A DNA stretch of 64,000 nt from Sphingobacterium kitahiroshimense. GTDB taxonomy: Bacteria; Bacteroidota; Bacteroidia; Sphingobacteriales; Sphingobacteriaceae. Shown in pieces: positions 16,935 through 24,441 of the stretch. Location of the stretch: positions 6,227,776-6,291,775 of the forward strand of contig NZ_JAOQNK010000001.1 in the NCBI RefSeq assembly GCF_025961315.1, written 5' to 3'. A program made the position numbers and the translations under genes. Below the pieces are notes generated by a model. That model had not been told where the DNA came from. It saw only the letters and a program-made list of their open reading frames with translations, and did no database searches. The stretch's first letter is position 1, and each line of letters begins with the position of its first letter.

Positions 16935-17138
16935 TTAATTAATGACGCAAATTTATACTTGAAAAGTGACGCTTTATGTCAGGAGTATAAAAGAAATGAT
17001 AGTTATCAAATTACTTTTGTAGGATCATTTTGTGTGGTACAAATTAGTAAGTAATTAAACTTGATTACTAAAAATATTAGTTTTACTATTCTTTATTTTG
17101 TATCTTTATTCTAGTAACCTTATTATAAATAGTTTATT
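16935..17138 (+). promoter_or_regulatory. Upstream region of the type A Rpn gene
   Basis: This stretch is repeated with changes at 2256-2418, in front of the dead type A copy, so it travels with the gene. It contains TTAATTAATGACGCAAAT and TTTTGTAGGATCATTTT blocks conserved in both. TTATTTTGTATCTTTATT at 17090-17108 may hold the promoter. Confidence 0.45.
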
Positions 17139-18059
17139 ATGAGTAAATCTTCCAGCCGCGTTGATGATCAGCTATGGAAGTCTATTTTAGAACAGACTTT
17201 TGCACATTTTTTAGAGTTTTTCTTTGAAGATGCAGCAGGTATATTCGATCTGAGTAAACCTTTTGATTATTTAGATAAAGAGTTTGAGTCTTTATTCCCT
17301 CCAGAACCCAACGGCAAGGGTGTGCGTTTTGTAGATAAGTTGGTCAAAGTCTATTTGAAAGACGGCGGTGAGCAGTTTGTGCTATGCCATATTGAGGTAC
17401 AGTCCAGTCGAGGCAAGGGAGATCTTGCAGAGCGCATGTTTCGGTATTACTATAAAATATCCGATAAGTATCAAGTTCCAATTTGTGCCATTGCTATCCT
17501 TACCGACGATAGCCGAAGTTATCATCCATCTGCTTATATTAAGGAGTTTATGGGCACTATTCTCCATTACCGCTTTAATAGTTATAAGGTTTTACATCAA
17601 GATGAGGTAGCATTACGTTCAAATAGTAATCCCTTTTCAGTCGTAGTTTTAACTACATTATTGGCTATCACGAATAAAAATATCAGTGATGATAAGTTGA
17701 AAGATATTAAGCATGATCTTTATGAACAGATGATGAGTCGTAAAATGGATAAGAGTACGCGTCAGGGTCTCTATAATTTTTTAACGTATTACGTAGGCTT
17801 TGAAAATCAGGGGAGTTTAACTATATTTGAGTCAGAAATTAAAAAAAAATTAGGAAGGAGTAATATAATGGGCACTCAAGAATATCTATTAGATAAGGCA
17901 GAAAAAGAAGGCATTGAGAAGGGTCGTTTAGAAGAGCGTGCTAAGCTTAAGGCTGAAAAGCGTGCTATTGCATTAGAATTTAAGAAAATGGGTTTACCTG
18001 TAGCAGATATTGCTAAGGGTACCGGACTTTCCATAGAAGAGATCGAAAAACTGAAATAG
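17139..18059 (+). CDS. Type A Rpn-family PD-(D/E)XK nuclease/putative transposase (306 aa)
   Basis: Residues ~60-90 give the nuclease core: V-R-F-V-D66 then FVLCHIE86VQ88, i.e. D-x(n)-E-x-Q, the Rpn variant of PD-(D/E)XK. The fold continues to about residue 150 (MFRYYYKISDKYQVPICAIAILTDD). A charged coiled segment (LLDKAEKEGIEKGRLEERAKLKAEKR, about 245-275) leads to the C-terminal GLPVADIAKGTGLSIEEIEKLK, a helix-turn-helix-like tail shared at DNA level with type B genes. Rpn enzymes of E. coli promote RecA-independent recombination and cut DNA; the activity here is inferred. It is followed by the module terminator and by leader copy 3. Confidence 0.85.
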   Translation: MSKSSSRVDDQLWKSILEQTFAHFLEFFFEDAAGIFDLSKPFDYLDKEFESLFPPEPNGKGVRFVDKLVKVYLKDGGEQFVLCHIEVQSSRGKGDLAERMFRYYYKISDKYQVPICAIAILTDDSRSYHPSAYIKEFMGTILHYRFNSYKVLHQDEVALRSNSNPFSVVVLTTLLAITNKNISDDKLKDIKHDLYEQMMSRKMDKSTRQGLYNFLTYYVGFENQGSLTIFESEIKKKLGRSNIMGTQEYLLDKAEKEGIEKGRLEERAKLKAEKRAIALEFKKMGLPVADIAKGTGLSIEEIEKLK

Positions 18060-18081
18060 AACATATTTTTAAAATATATAG

Positions 18082-18111
18082 AACCGTTTGGGATGACCAA
18101 GCGGTTTTTTT
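18082..18111 (+). terminator. Terminator of the type A Rpn gene
   Basis: AACCGTTTGG-GATGA-CCAAGCGGTT and T run, the shared Rpn-module hairpin. Confidence 0.85.
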
Positions 18112-18164
18112 GTGCCTTTGTTATTGACAAGTGGGCGACAGCAGAATAACCCCATTCCAGGTTC

Positions 18165-18266
18165 AGCCACTTCACCTACCCATTTCCACCATTTACCGAG
18201 TTTTTAGTTCGTTTAGTCTAATTGCCATAGGGTAGGAACGATTTACACCCTACTTTTGAATCAACA
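18165..18266 (+). repeat. Conserved module leader (copy 3)
   Basis: Same block as copy 1 with GTAGGA as left arm and TACTTTTG kept. The short variant of the spacer (CAATTAAGAACAATAAACTAAC) links it to the gene, as in copies 5 and 6. Confidence 0.75.
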
Positions 18267-18305
18267 ATTAAGAACAATAAACTAACAATATAACATAAAG
18301 ATATT

Positions 18306-18755
18306 ATGAAAACTTTAGCAAAAACATTCGCAGCAGCAGCCTTGATCGCAGTATCAACATTTACGATGGCAGCAGGCAAACCAGTAGGTGATAACTCTAA
18401 AAAAGCAGTAGTCAATCTATCCACAGCAGACCTAGCCATTGATCATTACGTAGCAGTTATAACCGAGGGACAGTCGGCAGGAGTAGAGCAGTTGTTCACT
18501 TCAGATTTTAAACAGAAAGTTCATGCATCAGAAGATAAGACCAACAGCCGTTCAGAAATTATTTCATTCTTGAAAAAGCAAAAAGGCGAGCAGTTAAATT
18601 GTAAAACAAGCACAATCATTGTTGAGCAATCCAGTGACTATATGGTTGCAAAAGTAACCCAACAGTTTGAAGGTTTTACTAAAACCGATTTAATCACATT
18701 GGTCAATGATGGTGGCAACTGGAAAGTATCCCAATCCATCAACACGTATAAGTAA
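18306..18755 (+). CDS. Secreted NTF2-like protein, module copy 3 (149 aa)
   Basis: Full-length with signal peptide; VGDNSKK variant, VHASEDKTNS in the middle, VAVITEG where others have VAVMTEG. It sits between a type A and a type B nuclease gene, all on the plus strand, with terminators after each, so the three genes are probably transcribed as separate units. Confidence 0.87.
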   Translation: MKTLAKTFAAAALIAVSTFTMAAGKPVGDNSKKAVVNLSTADLAIDHYVAVITEGQSAGVEQLFTSDFKQKVHASEDKTNSRSEIISFLKKQKGEQLNCKTSTIIVEQSSDYMVAKVTQQFEGFTKTDLITLVNDGGNWKVSQSINTYK

Positions 18756-18782
18756 GTTAAGTTTAAATCCATATGTTTAGTT

Positions 18783-18815
18783 AAAGCCACATCGTGAGAT
18801 ATGGCTTTTCTTTTT
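18783..18815 (+). terminator. Terminator of NTF2-like copy 3
   Basis: AAAGCCACATC-GTGA-GATATGGCTTTT, one weakened pair, with TCTTTTT. Confidence 0.75.
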
Positions 18816-18856
18816 CTATTGTATCTTTAAAAAGATTGCTCCAAGTTGTGCTAGCC

Positions 18857-18876
18857 GACAACAAACGACTACAAAC
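18857..18876 (+). repeat. 10-bp tandem repeat upstream of type B Rpn (two units)
   Basis: CAACAAACGA-CTACAAACGT: two near-copies of a 10-base unit ending ACAAACG. The same site has three units at 37721-37750 and 60229-60258, so the number varies between otherwise near-identical upstream regions. Confidence 0.65.
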
Positions 18877-18954
18877 GTTTAATAACCGACTAATATTTTT
18901 AGTTTTTATCATATTTGATTTATGTAATTAATTATTTAAATAAATCCTAAAATT

Positions 18955-19875
18955 ATGTTAGCACATGTAGAACCCGTATTTATTGATCCAACCACCGATG
19001 AAGGATTCAAGCGGTTATTCGGAGACAAGGTCAACCTGATCAACTTTCTAAACATCATCTTTCGTTGTCGTAAGACCATCACAGATCTTACCTATCGGGA
19101 TACCGAGCGTATCGGAGCAACCGAAGAGATCGGTAAAGTTATTTTTGATCTTGTAGTCCAGACCAGTACAGGAGAAGAGATCATCATCGAGATGCAGACG
19201 AGTACACAGACCAATCTGAAGCAACGCATGCTGTACTATGCCAGTAAGGTCATTTCAGACACAGCACCCAAAGGAAACCGCAAAGCCTGGGGGTATGCCA
19301 TTCCCGAGGTTTATACAATTGTCCTGATGGACGGTTTTCATATGCCGGGAGGTGATCATAAAACTTATTTTCACGATACCTGCCTGTGTCATAGAGATTC
19401 AGGGCAAATTTTCTATGAAGGATTTGGGTTTATTTACCTCGAATTGATTAACTTTGTTAAAAGCGAAGCTGAGGTTGAAGACGAACTTGACAAAGTATTC
19501 TTTATGCTTAAGAATATGTCTACGTTAAAGACTTTGCCAAGGATTATGAATTCCGAAGTATTTCAACGCTTCTTTCAGTTGGCCAGCTACGCAAAATTGA
19601 CAAAGGAGGAACCGACTATGTATGATATTAGTTTAAAACGCAAGTGGGATGCTGAAGCAGTGCGGATGTATCAAGAAGGACTAGAGGAACAATTGAAAGA
19701 AACTAAAAGAGAAGCTAAGAAAGCATCAATTACAGCTAAAGCAGAGGGTATTGCAGAAGGGGAGTATAAAAAAGCCATTGAAACAGCTCTAAAGCTGAAA
19801 GAGATGGGTTTACCTGTAGAGCAAATCGCTAAGGGTACCGGACTTTCCATAGAGGAGATCGATAAACTGAAATAG
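18955..19875 (+). CDS. Type B Rpn-family PD-(D/E)XK nuclease/putative transposase (306 aa), copy 1
   Basis: The N-terminus FIDPTTDEGFKRLFGDKVNLINFLNII is the typical opening of PD-(D/E)XK transposase-like Rpn proteins. The core is VIFD65LVV...GEEIIIE79MQ81, i.e. D...E-x-Q. A conserved LKQRMLYYASKVIS and AIPEVYTIVLMDGFHMP follow. Residues ~235-280 are a charged coiled segment of variable length, and the end GLPVEQIAKGTGLSIEEIDKLK is the shared tail. Other copies are at 37827 (intact) and 60333 (broken). It lies 199 bases behind NTF2-like copy 3. Probable DNA endonuclease that stimulates recombination; inferred from family. Confidence 0.88.
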   Translation: MLAHVEPVFIDPTTDEGFKRLFGDKVNLINFLNIIFRCRKTITDLTYRDTERIGATEEIGKVIFDLVVQTSTGEEIIIEMQTSTQTNLKQRMLYYASKVISDTAPKGNRKAWGYAIPEVYTIVLMDGFHMPGGDHKTYFHDTCLCHRDSGQIFYEGFGFIYLELINFVKSEAEVEDELDKVFFMLKNMSTLKTLPRIMNSEVFQRFFQLASYAKLTKEEPTMYDISLKRKWDAEAVRMYQEGLEEQLKETKREAKKASITAKAEGIAEGEYKKAIETALKLKEMGLPVEQIAKGTGLSIEEIDKLK

Positions 19876-19896
19876 AACATTATTCTAAAATATACA

Positions 19897-19928
19897 GAAC
19901 CGTTTGGGATGACCAAGCGTTTTTTTTG
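19897..19928 (+). terminator. Terminator of type B Rpn copy 1 (damaged)
   Basis: AACCGTTTGG-GATGA-CCAAGCG-TTTTTTTT: one G and the last stem pairs are lost compared with the other copies. The downstream WGR-like gene follows at once. Confidence 0.7.
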
Positions 19929-19983
19929 TGGCATTTTTACATTTTATTCATCCTTTGTTTGTTACAGTTTCGGTGAACTTACC

Positions 19984-20532
19984 ATGATAAAATATTATAA
20001 AGCTGACGATAAAGAACAACTACTTTACAAAGAAACTTGGTTTGACGAAAAGAGAAAAGTAGCCATTGTTCACTATGGAAAAGTTGGTTATAAAGGAAAA
20101 GTAGAAGAGATACCGATTGAAACGAAAAATGCAAATGACGATTTTGTACATAATTTCTGTAAAGACTGTGAAAGTAATGGCTATTATCAAATCGATGAAG
20201 ACAATCATCATTGGGTTGTTGTTCAGTTTCCTTTAAAGAGTGAATTAGGAAATAAAAGAGATTTATGGCTTAAAGACAAGGTGCAAGAATATTTAAAAGA
20301 CCATCTAGGCTGGAATGGAGTAGGCGATGTGGATGGTTTTGATATGGGACAAAAGAAATTAAATATTTTTTGTAAGGTTGTAGACATTGAAAAAGCGGTT
20401 AGCAGTATCGAAACCTGTCTCAAAGATTATCGACTTGACCTTAATCAAGCACGAATTGCAACAAAAAAAGTAGGAGAGATAAATTATACGCTGAAGTTTT
20501 CTCACAAAAAAGTAGATAATTTTGAACTATGA
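19984..20532 (+). CDS. WGR-like domain protein (182 aa), copy 1
   Basis: I start it at ATG 19984, because homology with the second copy (43656-44204) begins about ten bases upstream of it; longer frames run into the Rpn terminator. The N-terminal segment LLYKETWFDEKRKVAIVHYGKVGYKGKVEEI resembles a WGR domain, a small beta domain that recognises nucleic-acid ends in PARP-like proteins. The C-terminal ~130 residues (HHWVVVQFPLK, DHLGWNGVGDVDGFDMGQKK) are unrecognised. No signal peptide. The two copies differ at only a few residues. Confidence 0.65.
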   Translation: MIKYYKADDKEQLLYKETWFDEKRKVAIVHYGKVGYKGKVEEIPIETKNANDDFVHNFCKDCESNGYYQIDEDNHHWVVVQFPLKSELGNKRDLWLKDKVQEYLKDHLGWNGVGDVDGFDMGQKKLNIFCKVVDIEKAVSSIETCLKDYRLDLNQARIATKKVGEINYTLKFSHKKVDNFEL

Positions 20533-20618
20533 AAAAGTTAGCCTTACAAGAGATTGATTTCAAACAATCGCTTCCAGACTTGATTTTCAAAAGCAGTTTA
20601 ACGCAAAATAAAACATAA
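20529..20618 (+). CDS. 29-aa ORF overlapping the WGR-like gene by ATGA, copy 1
   Basis: The ATG overlaps the previous stop in an ATGA, a typical coupling geometry. The product MKKLALQEIDFKQSLPDL... is 29 aa. The twin at 44201-44290 has the same length and only two changes (Q to E, T to I). It may be a truncated start of a longer lost gene or a real small protein. Confidence 0.4.
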   Translation: MKKLALQEIDFKQSLPDLIFKSSLTQNKT

Positions 20619-20708
20619 ATTAAACAAGGCTTTTGACAGGAATTTATAAACAACAATTTTATTTTAAACAGTACATTAAGATCCTATAAACCTTTATTAA
20701 CCATAAAA

Positions 20709-21017
20709 ATGACCACGGAAGAATTCCAGGATTATAAATTAGAAATAGAAGAATTAACAGCATTACTAAATAATGAATGGCTTGATTTGAAAAATTTAAT
20801 GATATCAAACAACATTAATTTAGAAAGGACGCTATTAGTCGGTTACTATGAAGATGCTGAAGGGAAAGAGCATGGATTACTTTACAACAAAAAAGACAAT
20901 TTCATACTAAAATTTGAAGTGTTTAACGACAATATATCACTCACTAGTATTGATCATGTTCATGAAGTAAGTGATGAATATCCGCAATTACAAGTAGCTA
21001 TTAGCTTAGCAGATTAG
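20709..21017 (+). CDS. Hypothetical acidic protein (102 aa), copy 1
   Basis: Soluble, acidic, helix then beta (MTTEEFQDYKLEIEELTALL ... HEVSDEYPQLQVAISLAD). No family recognised. The copy at 44381-44689 differs at only a few residues. Both copies follow the WGR-like gene and 29-aa ORF, and the size suggests an immunity/antitoxin-like protein; that is inference. Confidence 0.6.
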   Translation: MTTEEFQDYKLEIEELTALLNNEWLDLKNLMISNNINLERTLLVGYYEDAEGKEHGLLYNKKDNFILKFEVFNDNISLTSIDHVHEVSDEYPQLQVAISLAD

Positions 21018-21024
21018 TTGTTAG

Positions 21025-21142
21025 AAATGGATTCCCCCGTTAGCACACGAGAAATATAACGCTAAACTACGCAGTTTTGCAGACTGCTGATCTAGAAGTT
21101 TTCTATGGTAGACCATTTCAGTTTGTACCGTATTAAAAAGCT
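21025..21142 (-). mobile_element. Decayed IS3-family transposase (orfB) fragment, copy 1
   Basis: On the minus strand the bases near 21142-21095 read FNTVQTEMVYHRKLLDQQ, a worn version of the fragment at 44715-44830, which still shows the IS3 orfB hallmark AESFFKTLQTEMVYH. Several codons are mutated and no inverted repeats or other IS parts are seen. Confidence 0.6.
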
Positions 21143-21145
21143 AAC

Positions 21146-21330
21146 AGTTAATATATATCTTCACTTTCAGAGGGTATTGTTTTATCAAGACATCCAGCAT
21201 ATACCGTTTTTGCACCTGCCGGTGGTCCACCTATTATGTAGCAAAGAAAGTGCTCTCACAAAAGATTAGAGCCATAGCATGCATACCAAACTTTGTCCTG
21301 TAAATCTTCCATTTCTTTAAATTGGTTATA
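21146..21330 (-). pseudogene. N-terminal fragment of a GGCT-like gene, copy 1
   Basis: Matches bases 9465-9640 (start of the gamma-glutamylcyclotransferase-like gene and its leader) with scattered changes. Only the YGSN-containing first ~50 codons remain, ending at the IS3 fragment. Confidence 0.75.
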
Positions 21331-21415
21331 ATCTTCTTGTTAAAGATAAAAATAATATAAGATTTTCTTTTCTTCTTTAAGCAGACCTTTTCGGGAAGTC
21401 AGATTAAATATCATA

Positions 21416-21473
21416 GCAGTCAGCTTCGCTACTTATACGCACGCTGTTCGGGAAGACTTTGGGAAATGTCTAC
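21416..21473. repeat. Left part of a dispersed CAGTCAGCTTCG repeat
   Basis: CAGTCAGCTTCG...ACGCTGTTCGGGAAGACTT...GAAATGTCTAC is shared with 26506-26560 and 56823-56885. Here the palindromic right part is absent. The rest of 21474-21574 shows no gene. Confidence 0.6.
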
Positions 21474-21574
21474 CAAAAGTATACTTTTTCCAATTTTACG
21501 TCTTCATAAAAGTTATCCGAAACATCGCAGACTTTGTAAGTAGGTGATGTCTCGGACAGGTTTTCAATATATTC

Positions 21575-22504
21575 CTAAAATTTGCAATCCAACCAATGTA
21601 TAATATTGAGCAGGAACTGCGCATTTTGTGTGGCACTAGGATGGTTCATCCCTCTTTTCTCACTTTTAATACCTTGGAGTTGTGCAGAAAATGGAGCTCC
21701 ATCTCCAAATATGACAACTCTGCCCTTGCCGTATTTTAGATATGCACCGTTCACTAAGCCTCTTCCTGAGATATAAGGAATCGTGTCCGGCAGCGGTCTT
21801 TTTATTTGAGAAACATTGCTAGGAAGATAAATATTGTAGTCATCTCCCAATGCAGAAATAACATGAGCGTGTGAAGGAACTATAAACCCCGTTCCTCCCC
21901 AGCACATGATGCTGTCGATCTCTTCGCCAGGAGAGCTGGTAATCTGATTTGAGATAAGTGTCTTTCTTTCCTTTGAAAACACTTCCGGTAAGCCATCCTT
22001 TCTAAGTGCGAAACCATTGATTATGTTTATTCCAAATCTCCCTGCCAGATCATGGACAGAAGCGCCACACGGCATATGATCCGTTACGAGGAACAAACTT
22101 CCTCCAGCTGCAACCCATGTTGACAGTTCATCCATCTCTTTTGTAGAGAAAGCTGATCTTGCAGGTAGGTTCCAATCTTCCAAATCGTACATTGCATTCA
22201 CTGTTACGTAGATCTTTGCTTTTTTTAAAAGCTCCCAGCTTATTTTTTCTGTGTTGCTCACCACCTTATAACCATCATCTCGGAGCAACTTGCTGAACGC
22301 AGCGTAGGCGCCTTTCAACGTCGATGCATTATTATGCGCCTCATCAAATAATAGCAAAGGACCATTTCCTTTCGTGTATGTAGGAGTGGAAATTGGATAG
22401 TTAAAATTTTCGTCTGACACCTGTTGCGCATCCGCAGGATTTGTCCCAATGGCAAGCAAACACCAAATAGAAAAGAACTTAAAAAACCTTCGGTTGATCA
22501 TCAT
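21575..22504 (-). CDS. Secreted DUF4350-like protein (309 aa)
   Basis: Residues 1-26 are a signal peptide (FFSIWCLLAIGTNPADAQ). The body has a GATase-like/DUF4350 layout: LLLFDEAHNNAST at 50-62, LLRDDGYKVV, YVTVNAMYD, LSTWVAAGGSLFLVTDHMP and late GRVVIFGDGAPFSAQL. Such domains sense or bind rather than catalyse in most members; the family name is from memory. Two adjacent ATG codons could start it. It is last in the 26.3-21.6 kb operon, 3 bases after the gene before it. Confidence 0.65.
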   Translation of the reverse strand: MMINRRFFKFFSIWCLLAIGTNPADAQQVSDENFNYPISTPTYTKGNGPLLLFDEAHNNASTLKGAYAAFSKLLRDDGYKVVSNTEKISWELLKKAKIYVTVNAMYDLEDWNLPARSAFSTKEMDELSTWVAAGGSLFLVTDHMPCGASVHDLAGRFGINIINGFALRKDGLPEVFSKERKTLISNQITSSPGEEIDSIMCWGGTGFIVPSHAHVISALGDDYNIYLPSNVSQIKRPLPDTIPYISGRGLVNGAYLKYGKGRVVIFGDGAPFSAQLQGIKSEKRGMNHPSATQNAQFLLNIIHWLDCKF

Positions 22505-22507
22505 GAC

Positions 22508-23194
22508 CTATTTTACTTTTATCCATATATCATTTTCAAAACAAGTGACCTGCATAGCTTCACCTTCGCTCAATAAAAACGTAAGCGGGAAGGTGCCGTC
22601 ATCATTCAAGAAAAAAGTTTCGGACCGGGGCGTAAACGCAATCTCTTTATTATCCCATAGTTGCTTTAGCATCAATCCGCTTCCCGAAGAACGGATATTT
22701 ATCTTAAGATTATTGTCATCATTCAAGGTGTAATTCCCTTCTAGTCGTCCAAGTTGTTCGACAGATAACTGTTTAGTTTTTTTTGGATCAAATCCTACTT
22801 TTGTCATCGTTATCCTTCCCAGTATCTTCGCATGATTAAAATGACCAGAGCTGTCTTTTAGGAATTCAATTTTGTGACCTTCCTCTTTTGACTCGAAATT
22901 CGTTTCATTAATCCGGATCAGTTGGTATTCTTTGTTATCCCATAATTGTTTGGCAAAAAGAAGCTCGTCTTTAAGTGCAAACTCAATAAAAGCAATCTTA
23001 TTAGGAAGCTGGTAGTACCCTAACAGCTGATCCAAGGGTACCGTTTTAGATTGTCGACTCTCTTCCTGTACAATACCACCTGAATGCTGCGCAAAACAGT
23101 GAGTTGAAAGGGATGTGCTTCCAAATAAGAGATTCGCTACAATTACACAGATTTTTGAGGTAGTTGCAGATTTGAATAATTTCATTGTTTTCAT
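22508..23194 (-). CDS. Exported protein with two DUF3471-like repeats (228 aa)
   Basis: An N-terminal hydrophobic segment (ICVIVANLLFGSTSLSTHCFAQ) is a probable signal peptide. Two homologous beta units follow: LDQLLGYYQLPNK...FAKQLWDNKEYQLIRI and LGRLEGNYTLNDD...LMLKQLWDNKEIAFTPR. The repeated KQLWDNKE shows internal duplication. The unit resembles the C-terminal lipocalin-like DUF3471 domain often fused to class C beta-lactamase-like hydrolases; here it is a separate protein in the same operon as such a hydrolase, so it may bind its substrate. Confidence 0.65.
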   Translation of the reverse strand: MKTMKLFKSATTSKICVIVANLLFGSTSLSTHCFAQHSGGIVQEESRQSKTVPLDQLLGYYQLPNKIAFIEFALKDELLFAKQLWDNKEYQLIRINETNFESKEEGHKIEFLKDSSGHFNHAKILGRITMTKVGFDPKKTKQLSVEQLGRLEGNYTLNDDNNLKINIRSSGSGLMLKQLWDNKEIAFTPRSETFFLNDDGTFPLTFLLSEGEAMQVTCFENDIWIKVK

Positions 23195-23271
23195 AATTGT
23201 TTTTTTTATGAAGCAATGATAATCCTTTGTTGTTCAGAAGCAGTTCGGATGGATACAGGTGAACATAATTG

Positions 23272-24387
23272 CTATCTGGAAGCGTCTGAATTTGCTTTAA
23301 TGTACTCCTTTGGAGTGAGGCCAGTAGCTTTTTTAAAGGTGGTATAAAATGTCGTTTTGGAGTTAAATCCAGCTCTGATAGCAACACCGAACATATCCAA
23401 ATGCTTGGTGTCTTCCGATAATAAAAGTGATTTTGCCTCTTCCGTCCGTAACTCATTTATAAACTGATAAAAATTCTTTCCAATCCCATTATTAAGAATA
23501 TAGGAAAGTTCATGTGTGCTGATGCCTATTTTCCCTGAAAGCACTGAAAGTGTCAGGCTTGGATCGAGATATAGTTTTTCGCCGACTGTTTTTCGCATCA
23601 CGATAGATTTGAGTTCTTCAACCTGCTCTATAGTAAGCCGTTCATTGCTTATTTTTTTTGGTATCATTTCCTCTTTTTCCGCAGGCTGATACGTTTCTAA
23701 AGCATAAATTGATTTTTGAGTAAGTGTTGCATATGCCAAAATGATTATACCCAAAAAATATAGTATCGGGGAATAATAAGTTACGTTAACGTTGGACATA
23801 CTCACTATACGGATAAGAATCATGAAAAGCACGGAAAGCAACAGATAGCTCAGCCATTTCAGATCTATCTTATCGGTAAACGAAGCCAACATTTTTAAGT
23901 TCCTTTGATGACGACGGAGCAGAGAAAAACAAGCGATCCAATAATAAATCATCTGGACGAAGAAAAAATACCGGATGATAAACCCAATCCAAGGTGGTAA
24001 TATAGGCAGATCATATTCCTGATTAAAGAGGTGTGGCATTAAGTAGACAAAAGAAAACAGAAGGAAAAGAAGGAAAGGAAGGAAATGAAGAAACCATTCC
24101 TTTTTATTTAAAGAAGGCGATACATAATGATGTACCGCCATATATAGACAGGGGAGCATAGCCCATCTAGGCAGTTCCATTAGATGAATAAGCAAGCTGC
24201 CTCCAATTCTAAACTCTTCAAGGAAAAGTTGGGTAAAATTGCATGCCAGGATACCATAAAATGCCCCGAGCCATCGGTTAGCTCGGATATTCACTTTATC
24301 AAACCCGATAAAAAGCAGGGATCCTAATAGCCATAATGCTCCAGCTGAAAAGGCATTGAAAGAAGATAAGGTATTTATTTCAGCCAT
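23272..24387 (-). CDS. Membrane-anchored AraC-type regulator (371 aa)
   Basis: The first ~235 residues hold seven hydrophobic segments (for example FSAGALWLLGSLLFIGF, WFLHFLPFLLFLLFSFVYLM, YLLLSVLFMILIRIV, ILYFLGIIILAYATL). The last ~100 residues are an AraC DNA-binding domain: LSVLSGKIGISTHELSYILNN and IRAGFNSKTTFYTTFKKATGLTPKEYI. This 7TM-HTH design senses an outside or membrane signal and binds DNA directly. It lies between the serine hydrolase gene and the repeat protein in one minus-strand group (54- and 77-base gaps) and most likely controls them. Confidence 0.85.
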   Translation of the reverse strand: MAEINTLSSFNAFSAGALWLLGSLLFIGFDKVNIRANRWLGAFYGILACNFTQLFLEEFRIGGSLLIHLMELPRWAMLPCLYMAVHHYVSPSLNKKEWFLHFLPFLLFLLFSFVYLMPHLFNQEYDLPILPPWIGFIIRYFFFVQMIYYWIACFSLLRRHQRNLKMLASFTDKIDLKWLSYLLLSVLFMILIRIVSMSNVNVTYYSPILYFLGIIILAYATLTQKSIYALETYQPAEKEEMIPKKISNERLTIEQVEELKSIVMRKTVGEKLYLDPSLTLSVLSGKIGISTHELSYILNNGIGKNFYQFINELRTEEAKSLLLSEDTKHLDMFGVAIRAGFNSKTTFYTTFKKATGLTPKEYIKANSDASR

Positions 24388-24441
24388 CAGATTTTTTAGA
24401 TTGTTTTCATAAATTTATGATATTTCCACGAAAATTAAAAT

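Noticed and set aside
17876..18175. Minus-strand frames over Rpn tails and terminators (KWLNLEWGYSAV...)
   Set aside because: Antisense shadow of the nuclease tail, hairpin and leader; composition follows the plus-strand codons.
18218..18439. Minus-strand open frames (MARSAVDRLTTAFLEL...) overlapping the start of each NTF2-like gene, also at 6936, 30634, 37081 and 59611
   Set aside because: They recur only because the plus-strand gene and leader are repeated; they run antisense through the signal peptide and show no own conserved start or ribosome site.
18857..18876. 10-bp repeats considered as a CRISPR array
   Set aside because: Units are directly adjacent without spacers and far too short; no cas genes in the window.
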